Below, one piece after another: positions 58,345 to 64,000 of a stretch of 64,000 bases of DNA (position 1 is the first letter of the stretch; every line of letters begins with the position of its first letter). Where the stretch lies: assembly GCA_027943335.1 (NCBI GenBank), contig BSBK01007732.1, positions 1 to 64,000 of the forward strand, written 5' to 3'. Below the pieces are notes generated by a model. That model was not told the DNA's origin and did not search any database. It was given only the letters and a program-made list of their open reading frames with translations. Position numbers and translations under genes: made by a program. This stretch comes from Chamaecyparis obtusa (Eukaryota > Streptophyta > Pinopsida > Cupressales > Cupressaceae).

Positions 58345-59960
58345 CTTGGTTCTTTGTCCCTCAACAAATATCCCATTTTTCCATCAAAAGAATTGAAGTG
58401 TGTGGTCAAACAAACATTATCATCTAGCCTCCCGACTTGAAATAGCTTATGCATACCCTTCTGAAATCTCATATTGAACTCAGGTGCAGATTCATTCTAA
58501 TTTTTCCTTATAGTTTTGAACTCATTCAACATAAAACTATCATTAGGCCTATCACCATACTATTCTTTGAAACACTTCTCAAAAGAATCCCAGGTGTCAA
58601 TACATCGATCAGGGAGTCTCTTAAACCAATCTCTAGCATCTTCCACCAGAGACTGAACAAATAATTTCATGACTACATCCTCATGCTCTACCTCATAATC
58701 ATTTAGTATATCAACAAATAACCTAAGATATTTCTCACAACTAATGGCATTGTTACCAGCAAACTTAGGTACCTTATCCCTTATATCAGTTGGAAAAGCA
58801 TTTGGGTAGCCAAGTATTCCATCAAAACTAATTTTCCTATAGCCTTCTAGTTGCATATGTCTTCTTTGAAAACTTGAACTAGTGTTCACCTTAGGATCAA
58901 TGTTTTTATCTACATTCCCACCCATTTGTATATTTGACTATTTATTACGGTCAACAACTAATTTGGTAGATGCAGTAGGAATTAGATTACTAGTAGTAGA
59001 ATTACTAAGTGGAACAGTAGTAGTTATAGATGACATACCTATTTCAGTAGCAGATGGACCAAGAGCATTTGTAGATGAAGCCTTCAAGAACTGGATCTTT
59101 CTTCTTTTTTCTATAATGGAGGCTTCAATTTCAGCCTTCTCTAATTCTCTTGCTAGCTCTTCATCCTCCTTTCTTCTTCTCTCCATTTTTGTATCCTTAT
59201 TTGAAATGGGTGGTGGGACCTTTGATATTGTCAATGGTTTTCTTGTTTGGTGTCCCACCATCTTTTGCTTTCCCTTTTCACCAACAACAATAGCATGCTT
59301 AGTGTTCTCATGCACATCTTTATCTTTAGGGAGAGAAGCATAACTTTGAACCTGTTTGATCATAGGGCCCTCTTTATCAAACTCATTGTCTTGTAGTAAG
59401 CATTCCTACTCACTTCTCAAAGCATCAAGATCACCAAAGACATCATGCTGCAAAGTTTTAGGGGCAGAAGCAAGCATCTTGTTTCTCTCCTTCAACTCAT
59501 TAATATTTCTAAGAAGAGACTCTCTTTCTATCAGAGCATTCACTTTCTTAGCTTCTCTCTCCTTTTGTAACCTCTTGTGTATGGCATCCTGCTCTACCAA
59601 TTGTAACCTTAGTGCACTCAAGTCATCTGGGTCTATCATGATATCCTCAGAACTTGATGACACATCCATATCAGTGAGACTTTGATATGGGAAATGGACC
59701 TATCTTGGTCTCATGGGTTACCTTCTGAACATATCCTCATCAGGATCTAAATCTGGTCCAAAACCCCTTTCTCTGGCTTGTACATCCTGACCTACAAGTA
59801 ATGAACCTTTATCTTGAAATACTGCCTCTAGGGTATCATAAAATCTATCTTCAAAGAAGCCACTACCTGATTTAGAACTTTTGTATTGTGAATCTTCCTC
59901 CTTAGAGGATGCATGTGGTTCTCTATTTCTAGTATTTCTTTGTTCTCTCATGGGAGCACT
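58345..59960 (-). pseudogene. Element B gag, N-terminal part (right of element D)
   Basis: From about 59951: an Arg/Ser/Glu-rich start (MREQRNTRNREPHASSKEED), a coiled-coil segment (59669-59406, LQLVEQDAIHKRLQKEREAK) and a second charged segment (59363-58938, KMERRRKEDEELARELEKAE). The retrotransposon gag core follows (58925-58350) with VPKFAGNNAISCEKYLRLFV and ARDWFKRLPDRCIDTWDSFE. The pieces are collinear but separated by TAG stops (about 59700, 59404, 58936, 58558 and 58500) and one TAA. Gag builds the particle. The core is interrupted by D at 58344 and continues at 42858. Confidence 0.8.
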
Positions 59961-60209
59961 AGTAGACTCTCCATCTCTTCTGATCCAAATCTTCTTTTCC
60001 TGTCTAGGTAATTATTCCAGAGTAACCTCTGAATTTTTCTTAACAAAGGACCTATTATTCATTCTTTTGTCCATGATCTGTAGTCTATAACACTAGTTCG
60101 AATCCTTTTGAGTCACCACCCACCAAAGTGGGAAATCTCTAAAAATTTTAAAGACAACAACTGAATACAATAGGAAAAACAAGAGTCCACTAAATAACTT
60201 TATTCTCTA

Positions 60210-60232
60210 GGCTCTTCCCAGTGGAGTCACCA
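60210..60232 (-). other. Element B primer binding site
   Basis: On the coding strand TGGTGACTCCACTGGGAAGA lies six A residues inside the 5' LTR. It resembles the TGGCGACTCTGCTGGGGA-type PBS known from Ogre/Tat gypsy elements, for which an arginine tRNA has been proposed. It fixes the minus-strand orientation of B. Confidence 0.7.
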
Positions 60233-60238
60233 TTTTTT

Positions 60239-62710
60239 TGGTTCCCCTTCTCTTTCAACTTGTAGGTTTACACTATGATAGAAAAACTAGTGTCACTGAC
60301 TCTATCACCACTCCAAAGTCTACAAGGAAAAGGGCCAATTAACAAGGATCAACAAGGATCCTCCTACACTTTGAGATTGGATGCCCATGCGGGTGTACCT
60401 TTGACTCACTTCTTCAAAGGAGTCACAAAACATTGTACAACTATACCCCTTAAAAATTGGTTTTAAAGATTTTATCATTTAAGTGTGTGATTGATGATGA
60501 TGGACTGCTTCTAGAGAATGGCTCAGTGCCTTAACCTAGGGCATAGAATCACTCAATAACATATATCAACTAAAAATTTTAACTAAAACACTCCTGAACT
60601 AAGAATAAGTGTTTTTCCTATTATCCCTCTCACTCCCAAACCTGATCATCAAATTCCTATCCAACCGTGAACTCACTAAAATTACCTTAAAGAATTTAAT
60701 CCTAACTTTGTTAGGAACTCAAAGACAATTCCACAATACTCTTTGTTTACCATATGCTAACTCACTTTGTGACATTAACATATATGAGCCCAAGATCAAA
60801 ACAAGAACACAAACATAAATCTAAAATTGGAATTCAAGTGTATTCTCATTAAAATCTACAAAATCTATACATTACCAAGACAACAAAATGCTAGGAAACA
60901 AACCCAAAATCCAAGCTCTCCTTGTTCAGTCTTTTACATTGATTTTCAACATAACATCAACCACCACAAAAATAAAACTTTTGTAATATATAACACTAGT
61001 CATCTTGGAATCCCAAAAATTAGGATGCAACAAGCTACAGATGACTAGGGTAAAGGTTTCAACCACCAAACCAATCAGATTCAATCAGAATTTAATTTAT
61101 TGGAGGGAAAACCAAGCAACCTGGAGCAAACAGATCCTAGAATGATCTTCCTTTATGATATCTCTTAGAATAGTGTACCAAAGATCATGAATTTACCAAG
61201 CTCATTAATCTAATCAACCACCTACAACATGCCTCAAGCAACTCTTTCATGGTACAAACCCTTTGCAATCAATTATCAGACTTTCTGGACCACTCTGCAA
61301 TAGTCAATGAAATTATATCTACCGAATCCAGCTTCTAAAGCATTAAAAACTAGTCCTTTTGTGATGGAAAAACCCTTAAAAATTTAAATTCTTGATAGCA
61401 ACGGTTAATCAGTCAAGTTTAAAATGTGACCATTGATTTTATTTCTTCCTGGCAGGTTGATCGGCTCTCATAAATCTCTACAACCATCATAAACTATTGA
61501 AAAGTCTTTCACCACATCAGCACCCTGCAGCCAATGAAAAATGAACACACCAACATTAAATGACAATGGACCCACCCAGTAAGAACTTAAATCAAATGGT
61601 GGTTGCATGATTGCATGGCCTGGAAAGATTCCATGCAATCAAGCAACAATCGTAGATCTTCCTTTCCTCTTGAAAGATTTGGGCCCACTAACACATCCTT
61701 GTCATCATCTAACTTGACCAATGAAACATGAGCACCTCAGCGCTACGTAGCACATTGGACCCACTAAGCCCTTCCATCCTCTAAAAAATTGGATGGCTAT
61801 CGTATGATTGCATAGCTTGGAAAGATTCCATGCTATCATACACCAGCCGTAGATCTTGAATCTGCAATGGATATCATAAAAACTTGGCCCCACCCTGCCT
61901 TATCAGCCACTTCATCAAATCACAAACTACCACATTGCACAAAGTGGGCCCATTTCCTTCCCTTATGGTCTAATACCAAATCAATGGATGTCGCATGATC
62001 TCATGGAAGAAGAATATTCCATGTGCTTTTACGCCAGCTGTTAGATCTTGAGTCTATTGAATGCAGGGCCCCGCTAACAAATTCCATGTCACTATCCTGG
62101 ACCAATGAAAAATAAGCATGTCAGTGCCCACTATCAAAAGGTCCCACAATGATGTTAGAGAAAACAATAGGAAGATTAGATAGTTGGTGCATGATCTCAT
62201 TCCAAAATAATATTCCATAAGATCATGCACCCACCGTAGGATTAAAAGAAGACTGAGATGTTAGGCCCGCCATCACACACTCTAGTGACTAAAGAAAAGA
62301 TAAACTGCCATGCCAAGCCATAGAATATTTCAAGTCTAATCACTAGGAATAAAAGATCTTGCCACAACAGTAGTCATGTAATCACTGAATATAATTACTA
62401 ACCGCCCGAGAACCTAGAAAACAAGCGACTGACAGTATTTGCTAAATCTTTGAATGATAAAGAGACATGAAACATTGTTAAGAGATTCAATGAACACCAA
62501 GAGGGAAATAGTCACGTGCTCACATGGAAACTTAAGTGGCCCAAAAAAGTAACAAAAAAATAGAACAAGGCCAAGACAAAATAGGGATTTTCCTCCCAAT
62601 GGCTAGAAATATGAATAAAGACCTAGGGTTTAAGGCCAGGGGTAGGGAAAACACTTGCAAAGACCAGAGAAAGATATATATAGCCATTTTTTTTTTTGCA
62701 GGTGCTAACA
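60239..62710 (-). repeat. Element B 5' LTR
   Basis: This uninterrupted 2472-bp LTR pairs with 28343-28765 plus 35263-37315. On the coding strand it begins TGTTAGCACCTGC, then an A-run and TATATATATC, and ends GGGGAACCA. It contains several ~25-bp variants of GGAAGATTCCATGCGATCAT and CCGTAGATCTTGAATC spaced through 61600-62250, so the LTR has internal subrepeats. Confidence 0.87.
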
Positions 62711-64000
62711 AACCCCATCTCAGATTTCTAGCCATTCCATTCTATTCCTATAAAAGAGACACCTTAAAGGTTTGACTTCCTAAGTGAAAGTGAGCTCATC
62801 CTGCAGTAGATTAAGTCCTATGAGCCAATTCCTGAAGAGACCCTCACACCTAATAGCATTTCAGACCACTAGAAAGAAGATGATTCTTGTCTCTTAGGTG
62901 TACCTTTTTAGGATGATCATGAGGAACAAGTAGATTTTTTACATGTTGATGAATTAGAGTAGCAAAGAAAAGGTTAGGAAGCAAGTGAAGAAGGTGAGAT
63001 CCTAACAGATTTATTTGAGGAGATGCCTGCTTATATTGAGAAAGATGAGGTAGTGAAAGATTTACTAGTTGAGCTCACTGATTATGATAAGAAAGATGAT
63101 ATAGTTGCTACTAACTTAGGAAAACAAGATGATTTTGATTCCATAATTGACAATATCTACTCAACTCTTGTTGATCTTCCTCATCCTCCTAAAATAGATA
63201 ATAGCTTGCATGTTCTTGAGAAAGAGTTTGTGTTTCAGGGGGTTAATGTTGTCCTAGTTATAGAATCTGAACCTATTTGCAATAAAGTGGTGGATGACTC
63301 TCAGGGATCATGTTTCCTAGACCACGAGGAGGAGCCAGTGATTGTTAAGGACCTGAGAAAGTTTCATAGCTTTGATGAGCTATTGGCTATTCCAACTCAA
63401 GAAGAGGATGATCCTCTAACTGAAGAAGAAGAAATGATATGGTAGACTATCATGTAGGGGTAGAAGTTTGATTAGCATGCTAAAGACATTCATAAGGTGA
63501 ATACTAAGCAATAAGAGAGGCCTAGTTTCATACTCTCAAGGGGGTGTCCTATCAGATATCTAGCTTAGGTGGGGTCAAGTGGGACATTCATACTCAAGGA
63601 TTCAATGGAGGGTGATGTCAGAAGTCCATTCCTTGGTGACCAGGAGCTTTCTCATTCTTATCAAACCCCCTGGGAAGACATCACCTATGATCTAATCGAG
63701 GTTAGTAATCTAGACTACCAATTTCAAAAGTTGATATGCCAGGTAGTTCAGCATATTTTTATGTTCCTTCTTCTCCTTATTGGAATCAAATATGCAAATT
63801 ATAACACTTTGAGCAGAATGGGAATTTATTTCAATAGTCCAATCAATGTATTTGTTTGACCAATTTTCTGATACTAGTTAGAGTAGGGTAGGATAGAAGT
63901 TTTCAGTTTGGTATTTCCTAAGTGCTTTAGCACAAGTTTGCTTTCAACTTTTAGTTCTTAGTTTGGTTTTGGTTAACAATAAGCCAAAGTAGTCTATCTT
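62711..64000 (+). pseudogene. Element F gag-like region, right part
   Basis: From about 62770 one plus-strand frame is coherent but broken by stops: SYEPIPEETLTPNS, then an acidic segment with ILTDLFEEMPAYIEKDEVVK (open from 63023 to 63445), IYSTLVDLPHPPKI and FHSFDELLAIPTQEEDDPLT. After a TAG cluster it resumes at 63569 with LGDQELSHSYQTPWEDITYD. The composition continues the style of 27390-28338, so I read it as the other half of the ORF that B disrupted. The product resembles spacer or gag regions of plant gypsy elements but has no diagnostic domain. The last ~140 bases show nothing. Confidence 0.45.

Larger units (their letters stand above)
28343..62710 (-). mobile_element. Element B: Ty3/gypsy (Tat-like) LTR retrotransposon with two RNase H domains, nested by C and D
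   Basis: On the minus strand the order is 5' LTR (60239-62710), PBS (60210-60232), gag, protease, RNase H, RT, second RNase H, integrase, then 3' LTR (37315 to 28343). C interrupts the 3' LTR and D interrupts gag. Without them B is about 12.4 kb with ~2.47-kb LTRs. LTR ends on the coding strand are TGTTAGCACC and GGGGAACCA. I could not match a target-site duplication (CTTTT left, AACCC right) and saw no convincing polypurine tract, so one edge may be altered. Coding frames carry many stops, mostly TAG. B inserted into the gag-like region of F. Confidence 0.85.

Overview
The window is nuclear DNA of a seed plant with a large, repeat-filled genome. A gymnosperm seems likely, but that is a guess from the density of nested LTR elements. 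One intact cellular gene sits near the left end. Almost everything else is transposable element, microsatellite or satellite-like DNA. No prokaryotic features, rRNA or tRNA genes were recognised.

Left end (1-7.1 kb). A decayed retroposed ORF with an imperfect 18-bp flanking duplication (782-1432) precedes an apparently complete eight-exon gene for a short TPX2-family microtubule-associated protein (2291-6227, + strand). The gene has a TATA box, GT-AG introns with agreeing phases, and a foldback MITE in intron 3. I assembled this model by eye.

7.1-13.3 kb. A young LTR retrotransposon, element A (7142-13262, TSD GTTGT), has Sirevirus-type ends, PBS and triple polypurine tract but no protease, integrase or reverse transcriptase. 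It keeps a coiled-coil/five-zinc-knuckle gag and a second coiled-coil ORF, and it is studded with an ACCGAG motif.

13.3-26 kb. This part holds LTR remnants, a 45-bp triplicated repeat, a 107-bp duplication and a ~320-bp TA microsatellite. It then has a 4.25-kb array (18771-23024) of about 40 diverged ~100-bp units, each built from two different palindromes. I consider that array the strangest object in the window. About 2.9 kb of unassigned retroelement-like DNA follows.

26-64 kb. This is a nest of LTR elements. Outermost is F (+ strand; LTR 25966-27133, decayed gag at 27390-28338 and again at 62711 onward). Inside F lies B (28343-62710, minus strand), a Ty3/gypsy element with PR, RNase H, RT, a second RNase H and integrase. 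The first RNase H lies between PR and RT. B is interrupted twice: by C (28766-35262, TSD CTATC) in its 3' LTR and by D (42859-58344, TSD CTTGG) in its gag. C and D both lack reverse transcriptase. D's 5' LTR itself contains a 5.05-kb copy of D-family interior DNA.

Overall, three unrelated pol-deficient LTR families (A, C, D) sit next to one decayed pol-bearing element (B). Broken reading frames are stopped mostly by TAG, often where glutamine is expected, which fits C-to-T decay of methylated CAG sites.
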